Positions 8,705 through 17,644 of a DNA stretch of 64,000 nt are shown here, piece by piece. This DNA is from Flammeovirga sp. SJP92 (GTDB lineage Bacteria; Bacteroidota; Bacteroidia; Cytophagales; Flammeovirgaceae): positions 1-64,000 of the forward strand of contig NZ_LQAQ01000090.1 in NCBI RefSeq assembly GCF_001583495.1, read 5' to 3'. Within the stretch, counting starts at the first letter, position 1, and every line of letters starts with the position of its first letter. Both the position numbers and the translations under genes were made by a program. The notes under the pieces are model-generated. The model did not search any database. It saw only the letters and a program-made list of their open reading frames with translations, and was not told the DNA's origin.

Positions 8705-11392
8705 CTAATGATGACCAATTAATGTAAAAGGAGCCCAATAATATGGACTGAAGTAAAGACCATCTTGGATAAGTTTAATTTTTGCTTTTTGTAGAGAGGT
8801 TGAAATAGACTCTCCATCAGTAATGCCACTATAAAAATGCTTCATTAAAAGTGCTGTGGAGTTATCATTAATATTCCATAGCGAAACGATTGAGTTTTTA
8901 GCTCCGGCATATTTCAAGGCTCTTGACAAACCAATTAAGCCTTCTCCTTTACTCAGCTTACCCATCCCTGTCTGACATGCAGATAACGTAACTAGATTTA
9001 CGTCTAAGTCAAGGTTGTAAATATCTGCCGCATAAAGTAGCCCTTCTTGCCCTTTTTCATCCAATAAGTAGATAAAAGACTGATTTGGATGCTCAGAATC
9101 AACGAAACCATGAGTGGCAAAATGCAGATAATTGTAGGTGTTGACACTGTCACTTTTCAAGATACTTTTTCGAGCATTTGTATAGGTGAAATTCTCAGCA
9201 TTCCATCCTTTTGTCTTAAACAAAGCACCAATTTCATTGACTTCAGAAAGTGTTCCGTATAAGCTATTCAACACTTCATGTCCTGAACTGTCTGTGAAAG
9301 TAACAGGGGCCCAGCTGGCAAAACTTGGAGTAGATGCTTCTTCTTGTGTATTAGTAAAAGCCAATGTAGCGGAGAAGTTATAATTGACGGCGTACTTGTT
9401 GACCAGGAATGGATACTTGTTAAATGGAAGGCTTTTATCGGTGACCTCATCCGTAAGAAGAAGGTCCATAGGGATGTTATTAATTTGTCCATCCAACAGG
9501 AATGTAATCTTTGATATTTTCTCTGGGAAAGTAAATGGAAATAGAATAGGAGATAAGTAATTGGTAGACATGATGATGATTTCATCAAAGTTGAATTTCA
9601 AACCTGTCTCTAAACTTATGATCTCATCTTTAACATTATCATCAAAAACTTCAGTAAATATTCTAATACTTCCTTTTGTGATAACGAAAATGTATAAAAG
9701 TTCTTCTTTTTCTGCAATAAAATAACTGATCAAAGCTTCATTACTGCCAATACTCTCTTGAATTTCACTGTATGTAATATTTTCCTGCTTGTATTTTAAT
9801 TCATAATACTTAGGATATTCTTTTTCTAAAGCATTGACATGTACTTTCAATTCATTTTGAGTTTTGAATAGTTCTTCTTCTAATCGTTGAATTTCTGAAG
9901 GGTTGCAATTCAAAATCTGTTGCTCTAGAGAATTCACTTTTTCGAGCAACAAGTTTTCTTTTTCTAAAAGAGAAGAAGGAATGCCTGAAAATGACTTGGC
10001 ATTGGTTTCTTGGATCGATTCCAAAAGGGTTGCCGCCTTGCTCCATTCTACAAAATTGAAAGCTTCCTTTACCCATTTGTCTGTATTGATAGAGGCTTTT
10101 GACAATGCCAAACATAAAGTAATACCACTTGAATAAATATCATTAGTAATGGCACTGAGGCGAATTTTGTCTGCTTTGCTTCTTTGTGTGGTTCTTACAT
10201 TCTGAATGGTATGATGTGCAATCTTTAATCCCTCTACACCCACAATTAAGTCGCTCCTTTTAAGTGTTTTCGTATAATGCAGTTTCTCAAGCGCTTCAGC
10301 TTTTTTCTGTAACACAACAATATTGATAAAAGGACTGATAAAATCATCTCCTAGAGGTTGACTTCTTATGCTGGGATCATTAAAATTTGTGTTGTTGGCT
10401 ATCAAAGCCTCCTGATATAATCTTAATGCTTCTTTAGTATTGCCTGCATCAAAGTTTATTTGTCCTTTCTTAAGGAATATATTGGCAATTTCTGGGTGTT
10501 TTGCCCCAAAAATGGATTGATATTGAGAAAGGGCCAAATCATAAAACTCAACTGCCAAATCAGGTTGACTGCTTTTGAGATAAGCTTCTGCCATGTTGAC
10601 ATAAGCAAAAGCTACATTGGGGTGATTACTTCCATAGGTTTTTTCCCAAATGTTCGCCGCTTTTTCAAAAGAAGCGATTGCCTTGTCTAAGAAAAAGTTT
10701 TTCTGAAAGATGATTCCAATATTGATGTAAATCGAAGCCATGCTAGGATGATCTTCATTGGGGTATACTTCATTATACACTTTAAGAGCTTCTTCATAGT
10801 GATATTGTGCTTTGAAGGACTCTGTAGAACTGTATACCAACCCTAAATTTAGATTGATATTCGCTGCTCCAATTTTATCATTGGCATTTTCATTCAATAG
10901 CAATGCTTGTTTTAAATAATCTGTAGCATCATCAAGTGCTCCTAATTGCCAATAAGCAATGCCTGTCAAAGAGAAGTTTTCAATTTTCAAAGTGTTTAAT
11001 AAAGCGGTATTTTTAAACCGAGTTGAAAGCATTTCACCTTCTTCCAATACCTTAATGGCCTCATTAGGGTATCCTTGATTTTGGTATAGAAAGCCTTTTG
11101 CATTAAGAATTTCGATATAGGTCATTGATTTTTTCTCAATGTTATCATCAAGAATCTGAAATGCCTTTGTGTAAAGTCCCAGCTGACCATAATTCTTTCC
11201 TAGCCAGGCTTTTTTTCTATTCAATATTTTTTTTGATGATGAAGAAGGGATTTTCTGAAGTAAAATAATAGACTTATCGAAGTTGCCGTATTCGTAATAA
11301 GTAATGGCACTATCCAGCCAAATATTTTGACCCAATAAAGTGACAGGAAGTAGAAGTAAGTATATAGTATAAAAAAGTAGTTTTTTGTTCAT
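8705..11392 (-). CDS. TPR-CHAT domain protein (caspase-fold protease-like)
   Basis: An 895-residue secreted protein with a signal peptide (MNKKLLFYTIYLLLLPVTLL, cleavage near GQN). About 9-10 tetratricopeptide-like repeats fill residues 30-340, a helical linker runs to about 560, and a C-terminal CHAT domain follows. The CHAT catalytic dyad is present: H761 in HFATHG and C806 in SACQTG, with the usual KGEGLIGLSRALKYAGA and SIVSLWNI after it. CHAT is a clan CD (caspase-like) peptidase fold, best known from separase relatives and gRAMP/Craspase. Family members of this type with a signal peptide are widespread in Bacteroidota and their substrates are unknown. The start lies four bases from the stop of the upstream beta-barrel gene, so the two are cotranscribed. 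Confidence 0.93.
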   Translation of the reverse strand: MNKKLLFYTIYLLLLPVTLLGQNIWLDSAITYYEYGNFDKSIILLQKIPSSSSKKILNRKKAWLGKNYGQLGLYTKAFQILDDNIEKKSMTYIEILNAKGFLYQNQGYPNEAIKVLEEGEMLSTRFKNTALLNTLKIENFSLTGIAYWQLGALDDATDYLKQALLLNENANDKIGAANINLNLGLVYSSTESFKAQYHYEEALKVYNEVYPNEDHPSMASIYINIGIIFQKNFFLDKAIASFEKAANIWEKTYGSNHPNVAFAYVNMAEAYLKSSQPDLAVEFYDLALSQYQSIFGAKHPEIANIFLKKGQINFDAGNTKEALRLYQEALIANNTNFNDPSIRSQPLGDDFISPFINIVVLQKKAEALEKLHYTKTLKRSDLIVGVEGLKIAHHTIQNVRTTQRSKADKIRLSAITNDIYSSGITLCLALSKASINTDKWVKEAFNFVEWSKAATLLESIQETNAKSFSGIPSSLLEKENLLLEKVNSLEQQILNCNPSEIQRLEEELFKTQNELKVHVNALEKEYPKYYELKYKQENITYSEIQESIGSNEALISYFIAEKEELLYIFVITKGSIRIFTEVFDDNVKDEIISLETGLKFNFDEIIIMSTNYLSPILFPFTFPEKISKITFLLDGQINNIPMDLLLTDEVTDKSLPFNKYPFLVNKYAVNYNFSATLAFTNTQEEASTPSFASWAPVTFTDSSGHEVLNSLYGTLSEVNEIGALFKTKGWNAENFTYTNARKSILKSDSVNTYNYLHFATHGFVDSEHPNQSFIYLLDEKGQEGLLYAADIYNLDLDVNLVTLSACQTGMGKLSKGEGLIGLSRALKYAGAKNSIVSLWNINDNSTALLMKHFYSGITDGESISTSLQKAKIKLIQDGLYFSPYYWAPFTLIGHH

Positions 11393-11396
11393 TGTC

Positions 11397-12344
11397 TTAG
11401 AATTGATGTTTTAATAGTAGGTTAAATACGTAATCTCTAGCTAAACCATCAGGGTTGAAAGGACGTTGTTCTGCAGCATAAGCGGCAACGGCTCCCATAC
11501 TAAAATGAGGAGTGAAATTATAACTGCCCTCTATAAGCACATTTAATGCAAGCCCAAGAGAACGTTCAAACTCATAATTCCCATTATTAAGGCTCTCCAC
11601 ATAAGCATTTTCTAATTTATAAATTCCTAGTACAGAAGGTGCGACTGTCCATTTTGAAGTTCTTAAAGTATACTTCAAACGGGCAGATACGTCTGATTTA
11701 CGGTCTAGGTGACGAGTGGCCGGGTACCAGTTCTGCATCCATTTGTAATTAGGTTGTTCCGCCCAATAATCCGGGTCGTACTCATGCTTAGTGGCAGTAT
11801 TAAGCGGGTGTTGGTATCCTACAGAAAGGTGCCATGCTTTGGAAGAAACGGCAATACCAATGAGTGCATCATAAGTACCTAGTGAAGTATTGAAGTACAT
11901 TGGCAGAGGCAAACCGTTGAGAGTAGCATCAGCATCTGATGTCGGAATCTTGGCACCAATCACCGTTGATACTTGCCATTTGTCTGTTTGAAGAAGGGCG
12001 TAACTATACGCCAAAGTAATATCACCAATACCGCTTGTGGTGGTGAGTGGGCTCTCCTTCATAGCGTAGTTTGTTTTGATCTGAAAACTATTTCTCCTGT
12101 TAAGGTGATAGTTGATCGCTACGCCAATACCTTGGTCGGTATGATTGTCTTTATAGATTTGAGTATAAAGTAGGTAATCAATCGTAAATTTATTTTCAAA
12201 ATACGAAAGGTTTTCACCGTCATTTTCGGGGTTCAGTGCTCCAGTAGTACAGATGCCTGCATCACTGCAACCTTGTGCAAAAATTAGGTTATGGTGAAAT
12301 AATAGAAGAGCGGAAATAATCGCAAAAAAATTCTTTGTCATCAA
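11397..12344 (-). CDS. Outer-membrane beta-barrel protein upstream of TPR-CHAT
   Basis: A 315-residue protein with a signal peptide (MMTKNFFAIISALLLFHHNL, cleavage near FAQG; the second ATG at 12341 is equally possible). The remainder alternates polar and hydrophobic residues in strands of barrel length and ends in phenylalanine (LLLKHQF), the usual C-terminal signal for outer-membrane insertion. Two cysteines near the mature N-terminus (GCSDAGIC) could form a disulfide. It resembles transporter-type barrels but no specific family is certain. It opens the operon with the TPR-CHAT and response-regulator genes and is divergent from the GH3 gene, with 90 bases between them. What it passes or binds is not visible. 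Confidence 0.8.
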   Translation of the reverse strand: MMTKNFFAIISALLLFHHNLIFAQGCSDAGICTTGALNPENDGENLSYFENKFTIDYLLYTQIYKDNHTDQGIGVAINYHLNRRNSFQIKTNYAMKESPLTTTSGIGDITLAYSYALLQTDKWQVSTVIGAKIPTSDADATLNGLPLPMYFNTSLGTYDALIGIAVSSKAWHLSVGYQHPLNTATKHEYDPDYWAEQPNYKWMQNWYPATRHLDRKSDVSARLKYTLRTSKWTVAPSVLGIYKLENAYVESLNNGNYEFERSLGLALNVLIEGSYNFTPHFSMGAVAAYAAEQRPFNPDGLARDYVFNLLLKHQF

Positions 12345-12434
12345 TGAAAAGAAAGTAAATAAACAATGTTTTTTGATAAGAGAGTTATTAATTTAGTGTT
12401 TTGAGCTAACAGAAAAACACTTATTCCGTAATAT

Positions 12435-14222
12435 ATGCCTAATTTCTTGAAATCAATATTTTTTTTAAAGGTCTTTATTGTCATCAGTACAATAACGTTG
12501 GCCCAAGAAAAGCGTTATCCTGCTTTTTTTAATGCTTCAATGGATGATTTACATTGGGTAGACTCAGTTTGGAGTTCTTTGAGCGAGGATGAAAAAATTG
12601 CACAATTATTTATTGTGCCTCACTACACTTCCAACAGTTATAGTGAGGTGGAAGATCTTGTAGAAAAATACAACGTGGGCGGTGTTATCTTCTTTAAAGG
12701 AAGGGCAGAAACGCAAATCAATGCCATCAACAAATTGAATAAAGTAGCCAAAACACCTTTGGTGTATACCTTGGATGCTGAATGGGGATTAGGCATGCGT
12801 TTACCAAAAGATGGAATTTCTTATCCTTATGCCATGACTTTGGGTGCAATTGAAAATGACTCGTTGATATATGAAATGGGTGTCCAGATGGCGGAACAAT
12901 TAAAAAGAGTGGGAGTGAGTGTTAGTTACGGCCCTGTGGTGGATTTGAATAATAATCCACTGAACCCAGTCATCAATTACAGGTCTTTTGGAGAGAACAA
13001 AGAAAAAGTAGCTTCAAAAGCCATTCAATATATGCATGGTCTGCAATCTCAGAATGTTTTAGCCGTAGGAAAGCACTTCCCCGGACATGGAGATACTAGT
13101 GTAGATTCCCACAAAGATTTGCCAGTAATTCCTCATGATGTTGCTCGTTTGGATTCCATGGAATTGTATCCTTATAAAAAACTGATTGAAGCAGGAGTAG
13201 GAGGCGTAATGACTGCACATTTGAGCGTGCCAGTATGGGATGAACAGCCTTCTTCATTATCTCCCAAAATCATTACTGAAATACTGAGAGATTCTTTAGC
13301 ATTTAACGGGTTGGTTTTTACAGATGGTATTTTGATGAATGCCATTACAAAACGATTCAAGAACTATGGTAAGGCAGATGCAAAAGCCTTGGTGGCAGGG
13401 AATGATGTAGTGGAGTTTACCAATCATATTGGAGATGCAATTGATGCCGTAAAAGATGAGATTGAAGCAGGAAATATCACTTGGGAATCCATTGACGATA
13501 AAGGATGGAGAGTTCTTTTGATGAAAAAGTGGGCAGGTTTACATCAGCCTCAATCCATTTCGACTAAAAATCTTCATGCTGATCTTCATCCCAAAAAAGC
13601 TGGAAAGCTCATTCAAAATATTGCCGATGAAGCTGTGACGTTATTACAATATGAAGGAGGGCTTCCTTTGGAAAAGGGCAACGGTAAAGTGGCTATTGTT
13701 AATGTTGGCTCAAAGAATTATACCGAAGTTGAAAAAGCATTAAAAGAGCAAGGGTTGGAAGTGGAGTCATTCTTCCTTTCTAAAAGAGCTTCTACAACTG
13801 AAGTGAATGCATTAATCAAAAAGCTGAAAAAGTTTGATACGGTCATTAGTCAACTTTCTGGATTTTATATGACACAGGGAGCAAAGGACATTGCCGTAGA
13901 ATTAGAAAAAGGGAAGGCTTCCCCAGCTATGAGATACCCTTATAAAATTACTTATACTCAAATCAAATATATAGAGCAAGCACGTTCACTGCCACAACAC
14001 TTTACAGTGGTCTTGGGTAACGCGTACGTACTTCGTTCATTTCAAGGTATAGAAAAACAAAACAGTGTGATTCTTACTTATCAAAATTCAAAAGCACTTC
14101 GAAAAGCAGTGGGCAAGTTGATTGTGGGTAAAATTCAGCCGAAAGGAACTTTGCCGGTCACTATTGATAAGAGATATAAGGAAGGAATATCTTTTAAATC
14201 TTTTGAAAACCCAAATATTTAG
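12435..14222 (+). CDS. Glycoside hydrolase family 3 enzyme, NagZ-like
   Basis: A 595-residue protein with a signal peptide (MPNFLKSIFFLKVFIVISTI, cleavage near LAQ) and a GH3 N-terminal TIM barrel. It shows the NagZ hallmark KHFPGHGDTSVDSH (K213 to H226), in which the Asp-His dyad acts as the general acid/base, and the nucleophile D297 in FTDGILMNAI. The C-terminal half (about 380-590) is a longer second domain of the kind found in Bacteroidota GH3 N-acetylglucosaminidases. The enzyme would release N-acetylglucosamine from peptidoglycan or chitin fragments in the periplasm or outside. It is 46 bases before a NamZ-like muramidase, so the two very likely act in sequence on muropeptide glycans. 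Confidence 0.9.
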   Translation: MPNFLKSIFFLKVFIVISTITLAQEKRYPAFFNASMDDLHWVDSVWSSLSEDEKIAQLFIVPHYTSNSYSEVEDLVEKYNVGGVIFFKGRAETQINAINKLNKVAKTPLVYTLDAEWGLGMRLPKDGISYPYAMTLGAIENDSLIYEMGVQMAEQLKRVGVSVSYGPVVDLNNNPLNPVINYRSFGENKEKVASKAIQYMHGLQSQNVLAVGKHFPGHGDTSVDSHKDLPVIPHDVARLDSMELYPYKKLIEAGVGGVMTAHLSVPVWDEQPSSLSPKIITEILRDSLAFNGLVFTDGILMNAITKRFKNYGKADAKALVAGNDVVEFTNHIGDAIDAVKDEIEAGNITWESIDDKGWRVLLMKKWAGLHQPQSISTKNLHADLHPKKAGKLIQNIADEAVTLLQYEGGLPLEKGNGKVAIVNVGSKNYTEVEKALKEQGLEVESFFLSKRASTTEVNALIKKLKKFDTVISQLSGFYMTQGAKDIAVELEKGKASPAMRYPYKITYTQIKYIEQARSLPQHFTVVLGNAYVLRSFQGIEKQNSVILTYQNSKALRKAVGKLIVGKIQPKGTLPVTIDKRYKEGISFKSFENPNI

Positions 14223-14268
14223 TTCATTACAATTTGTATTAGTACTTAATACTGAAAAAATCACAGCA

Positions 14269-15468
14269 ATGTATAAAGATATTTTAATCCCGTTTCTATT
14301 CATCTTGAATTTTGCTTGTACAGCAGAAACGAAGACTACTGCAATCAAAGAAGAGAAAGAAACGGTTCCTGAAATCGTAGTTGGTGCTGAACAGACTGAA
14401 GCTTATTTACCATTTTTAAAAGATAAAAAAGTGGGAGTTTTGGTCAATCAAACTTCTATTATAAAAGGACAGCATTTGGTGGATTCTTTGGTGGCTTTAG
14501 GAGTCAATATTCAAATGATTTTTGCACCTGAACATGGCTTTAGAGGAAATGAAGATGCGGGCGCCCATGTGGATGACGATATAGATCCTTCTACAGGAAT
14601 AAAAATATTCTCCATTTATGGGAAAAATAAACGCCCATCTCCTGAACTATTGCAACAGGTGGACCTTGTGATTTTTGATATTCAAGATGTGGGTTGTCGT
14701 TTTTATACTTACATCAGTTCAATGCACTATATGATGGAAGCATGTGCTGAGGCAGGGAAAGAAATGCTGGTCTTGGACCGTCCAAATCCTAACGGGATGT
14801 ATGTTGATGGCCCTGTTTTAGATCTGAAGTTCAAGTCATTTGTTGGGATGCACCAAATTCCAATTCTACATGGACTGACAGTAGGAGAGCTAGCACAAAT
14901 GATTAATGGTGAACAATGGCTGAGAAATAAAACGAAGTGTGAATTGAAAGTGATTCCAGTCAAACATTATGATCACTCTATGCCTTTTAGTTTGCCAGTA
15001 AAACCATCTCCTAATTTGCCGAATGATCAGTCCATTTTACTCTATCCCTCTCTTTGCTTTTTTGAGGCTACTCCGGTTAGTATTGGCAGAGGAACTTCTT
15101 TTCCTTTTCAGGTGATTGGTTATCCGAATCAAAAATTAGGAGGATTTGAATTTACACCGAAAGCTACTCCTGGCGCCGCTTCAAATCCAGTTTTAAAAGA
15201 TCAATTATGTTATGGAGAGGATTTAAGAACCATGGGAAAAGGTGGATTACAGCTTTCTTATATCATTAATTGGAATGAGAAATTTAAAGCTGAAGAAGGA
15301 AAAACGGTCATCTCCAAGAACAAATGGATGGACCTTCTATGTGGAACAGATCAAGTTAGATTGGCCCTGAATGAAGGGAAAACCGAAGCTGAAATAAAAG
15401 CTGTCTGGAAAGAGAAATTAGACGATTATAAATTAATGCGAAAGAAATATTTACTTTACAAGGATTAG
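14269..15468 (+). CDS. DUF1343 protein, NamZ-like exo-N-acetylmuramidase lipoprotein
   Basis: I chose the ATG at 14269, which starts a lipoprotein signal (MYKDILIPFLFILNFACTAE, lipobox NFAC with Cys17). This gives 399 residues. The DUF1343 family runs through almost the whole protein, with the typical segments VGVLVNQTSI, IFAPEHGFRG, FDIQDVGCRFYTY, VLDRPNPNG and ISIGRGT-like (VSIGRGTSFPFQVIG). In Bacillus this family has been shown to be the exo-beta-N-acetylmuramidase NamZ (GH171), which removes terminal MurNAc from peptidoglycan chains. Here the lipid anchor would place it at the outer or inner membrane facing the periplasm. It follows the GH3 gene by 46 bases: alternating GlcNAc and MurNAc removal by a two-enzyme pair is the simplest reading. 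Confidence 0.88.
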   Translation: MYKDILIPFLFILNFACTAETKTTAIKEEKETVPEIVVGAEQTEAYLPFLKDKKVGVLVNQTSIIKGQHLVDSLVALGVNIQMIFAPEHGFRGNEDAGAHVDDDIDPSTGIKIFSIYGKNKRPSPELLQQVDLVIFDIQDVGCRFYTYISSMHYMMEACAEAGKEMLVLDRPNPNGMYVDGPVLDLKFKSFVGMHQIPILHGLTVGELAQMINGEQWLRNKTKCELKVIPVKHYDHSMPFSLPVKPSPNLPNDQSILLYPSLCFFEATPVSIGRGTSFPFQVIGYPNQKLGGFEFTPKATPGAASNPVLKDQLCYGEDLRTMGKGGLQLSYIINWNEKFKAEEGKTVISKNKWMDLLCGTDQVRLALNEGKTEAEIKAVWKEKLDDYKLMRKKYLLYKD

Positions 15469-15604
15469 TACATTAATTATGATCAACTTTAAATCAACAT
15501 TTTTAACGGCTCAATACATGAAATTCTTAACGCTTTTCCCTTCAACACCAACGGGAGCTGAACCCAACTAATTGAGTAAAAAGATTGATCTGTAAGTTCA
15601 GGTA

Positions 15605-15841
15605 TTAGCTTTGTTTACTCCTCTTTTCAAGATACAGTTGTTCAACTTTCTCTCTAGCCCAAGGAGTTCTTCTCAAAAACTTCAAGCTTGATTTAACGGA
15701 TGGGTTGTTGTAAAAGCAATTGATTTGAATTCTATTGTAAAGTTGTTCCCAACCATAATAGTCCACTAAATATTCTACTATGTCATAAAGTTTTACACCA
15801 TGCAAAGGGTTATTAGGCTGATCTTGTTTTGTATTTTCCAT
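15605..15841 (-). CDS. VF530-family small DNA-binding-like protein (DUF2132)
   Basis: A 78-residue protein that matches the VF530 family closely. It has [20 protein letters not shown] near the start, the central GWEQLY, then [20 protein letters not shown] and [10 protein letters not shown] at the end. The family folds into a compact helical domain and is suggested to bind DNA from structure; its role is not established. The gene is monocistronic here, between the NamZ-like gene and a divergently oriented VOC gene. Confidence 0.9.
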   Translation of the reverse strand: MENTKQDQPNNPLHGVKLYDIVEYLVDYYGWEQLYNRIQINCFYNNPSVKSSLKFLRRTPWAREKVEQLYLEKRSKQS

Positions 15842-15945
15842 TTTGCAAATGTAAAAAATTAATATGGAGTAGTTATTATTTCATTACTCATTGTTGATAA
15901 GAGCATGTTTGAAATATCTCTTTTTATAAAAATAAACTAATTGAT

Positions 15946-16320
15946 ATGAACTTAAATCAAATTACTGTTCCCACTTTAGACGTGAGAAAGGCCATCACAT
16001 TTTATCAGAAACTGGGCTTAAAGCTAATTGTACATACCTCAGATGACTATGCTAGATTTGAGTGCGAAAATGGAGCCTCTTTCTCATTACATCTCGTAGA
16101 TCAACTTCCACAGGGTAACGGTATTTATGTCTATTTTGAATGTGAAAACCTAGACGAAAGAGTAAAGGAATTACTTGCTCAAGGTATTGAGTTTGAGATG
16201 ATGCCCACAGATCAGACATGGCTTTGGAGAGAAGCCCGCTTGAAGGACTTGGATGGAAATCAGATCATCTTGTTTTTTGCCGGTGAGAACCGTTTGAATC
16301 CGCCTTGGAAATTAAAATAA
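15946..16320 (+). CDS. VOC-family (glyoxalase/bleomycin-resistance fold) protein
   Basis: A 124-residue protein with two beta-alpha-beta-beta-beta units, the vicinal oxygen chelate fold. It starts with NQITVPTLDVRKAITFYQKL and GLKLIV, and ends with the typical ARLKDLDGNQIILFFAGEN. A Glu in the position of the second metal ligand (FECEN segments) is present, but the usual first His is not clear, so metal binding is uncertain. It is a single-domain member that would dimerise; the substrate is unknown. It stands alone on the plus strand, followed by two hairpins. Confidence 0.82.
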   Translation: MNLNQITVPTLDVRKAITFYQKLGLKLIVHTSDDYARFECENGASFSLHLVDQLPQGNGIYVYFECENLDERVKELLAQGIEFEMMPTDQTWLWREARLKDLDGNQIILFFAGENRLNPPWKLK

Positions 16321-16381
16321 TTCATAGCTTTCTAAATGAATTGTATATTTCAAACTGACTGTTTTTAATACATTCTATAAT

Positions 16382-16450
16382 AAGTACTGTGACAAAAGAA
16401 ATGGGAACTTTTTTACGTTCAAAATGCCACTTTCTTTTGTCACAGTACTT
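16382..16450. repeat. 69-bp element with 20-bp perfect terminal inverted repeats
   Basis: Bases 16382-16401 (starting AAGTACTGTGACAAAAG) are the exact reverse complement of 16431-16450, with a 29-base centre. Such a long perfect stem is beyond a simple terminator. It could be a miniature inverted-repeat element, or a strong terminator for the VOC gene. No obvious target-site duplication flanks it. Confidence 0.8.
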
Positions 16451-16464
16451 CGGAAGAAATCATT

Positions 16465-16493
16465 GCGTGGATGTTATATCGCAACATCCACGC
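16465..16493. terminator. Hairpin between convergent genes
   Basis: An 11-bp perfect stem (16465-16475 with 16483-16493, arms GCGTGGATGTT and AACATCCACGC) around a 7-base loop lies 17 bases beyond the stop of the minus-strand gene at 16510. No T-run follows directly on either side. It may be a terminator or a structured end for the convergent pair. Confidence 0.5.
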
Positions 16494-16509
16494 GAATCAT
16501 CAAAGGTTC

Positions 16510-17376
16510 CTAAAAAATAACCACACCAGCCCCTAAAGCAAATCCATTAAACCCAACATCCACAATCTTGGTGTTTTGGTACCCTGCTTTCAAGTAAAAG
16601 TTTCGAAGGTATACCTTTAGGTCAAGATGAATCTCTTGGAATTTAATATCCTCATCAAAGGTGCCGAAGTGCCATGTGAAATATAAACTAACAGGTTTTG
16701 CAATAAACAACTCTGTTCCAACATTGTAATTATGCCCCGTATATGCATCATCAAGTGATAGTGTGGAAAGACCGATTCCTAACCAAATATTCACGGCTTC
16801 TTCATTAACAAGATGGTAAGTGGCATTGAGGTGATACATATTCATTTTTTCTTTGGTATCATCTATTTCTTCCCTCAATAAGTTTCCTCTAAGGTTGAAA
16901 CTGAATTTAGGACCCAAATTGAGTTGTGCCATACCATTAAAGCCTTTAATAGTTTCTGATTCAGTATAATAATTACCTTCGAGGATGAAAGTGGTGTGAG
17001 CAGAATATTCAAAACTTCGAACTGTATTTCCGGCATAGCCATCAGCAAAAGGGTATTTCAGTAGCTTCAAAGGAGGCTTTATTTGATCATGAAGCTGGGG
17101 ATTTCTATAAGAAGAAGAGTCATAACCTGTATTTATAGTTGTTTCTGAAGGTACTACTCTTCCAGTATTCGCGAGGCTTGAGTTTTGTCTTGTCGCCGCC
17201 CTTCTTAAAATTTCAAACACAGCTTCGCCAGCCTTATTATTGAGTTCGTTGTCACTTACTTTTTCATAAGGTCTTTCTTTTTTTTGTTTTACACTTTTCT
17301 TTGCTTTTTGAATTTTACTTTGGGCATAAAGAGGAGTGCTGATAATGAAGAAGAAGAGAATGATACTGAGTTTCAT
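16510..17376 (-). CDS. Putative outer-membrane beta-barrel protein
   Basis: A 288-residue protein with a signal peptide (MKLSIILFFFIISTPLYAQ). The mature N-terminus is lysine-rich (SKIQKAKKSVKQKKERPYEK) and followed by a polar region to about 95. After that come alternating strands such as HTTFILEGNYYTE, FSFNLRGNLLRE and VSLYFTWHFG, ending in FALGAGVVIF with a C-terminal phenylalanine, the usual mark of outer-membrane barrels. No specific family is recognised. The gene stands alone and is convergent with the VOC gene. Confidence 0.72.
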   Translation of the reverse strand: MKLSIILFFFIISTPLYAQSKIQKAKKSVKQKKERPYEKVSDNELNNKAGEAVFEILRRAATRQNSSLANTGRVVPSETTINTGYDSSSYRNPQLHDQIKPPLKLLKYPFADGYAGNTVRSFEYSAHTTFILEGNYYTESETIKGFNGMAQLNLGPKFSFNLRGNLLREEIDDTKEKMNMYHLNATYHLVNEEAVNIWLGIGLSTLSLDDAYTGHNYNVGTELFIAKPVSLYFTWHFGTFDEDIKFQEIHLDLKVYLRNFYLKAGYQNTKIVDVGFNGFALGAGVVIF

Positions 17377-17596
17377 AGAGTATAAATTTTTAGTTTTCTC
17401 TATGACATATGAAATTTAAAATCAGACTCTTAAGAAATTGTAAAAAAAGAATTGAAATGTGAAAATAGGTTTTTCGGTGAAAGGGTTAGTGGTTATCGTG
17501 TTGTAAACTGAGTTGTTTTTCAGGTTGTTAAGATCAAGCTTTTAAGATTGGTCACCTAATAGGTTTTGATGTGTGAATGGGTATGAAACGTCGAAA

Positions 17597-17618
17597 GCCC
17601 ACGGCAAAAGCCGTGAGC
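17597..17618. repeat. REP-like palindrome
   Basis: CACGGC (17600-17605) and GCCGTG (17610-17615) form a 6-bp stem with an AAAA loop, within a longer imperfect palindrome. It sits in the 268-bp gap between two minus-strand genes and resembles a single REP unit. The palindrome type is comparable with, though not identical to, the REPIN-like element at 41242. A transcription terminator role is also possible. Confidence 0.4.
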
Positions 17619-17644
17619 ATCGAACTAAAATATATCAAACTATT

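Noticed and set aside
9268-9588. 106-codon minus-strand frame inside the TPR-CHAT gene
   Set aside because: Out-of-frame shadow of the TPR-CHAT coding sequence.
15479-15571. Short 30-codon frame after the NamZ-like gene (starts MINFKSTFLTAQ)
   Set aside because: Too short, no strong start context, no known peptide family; could not be supported.
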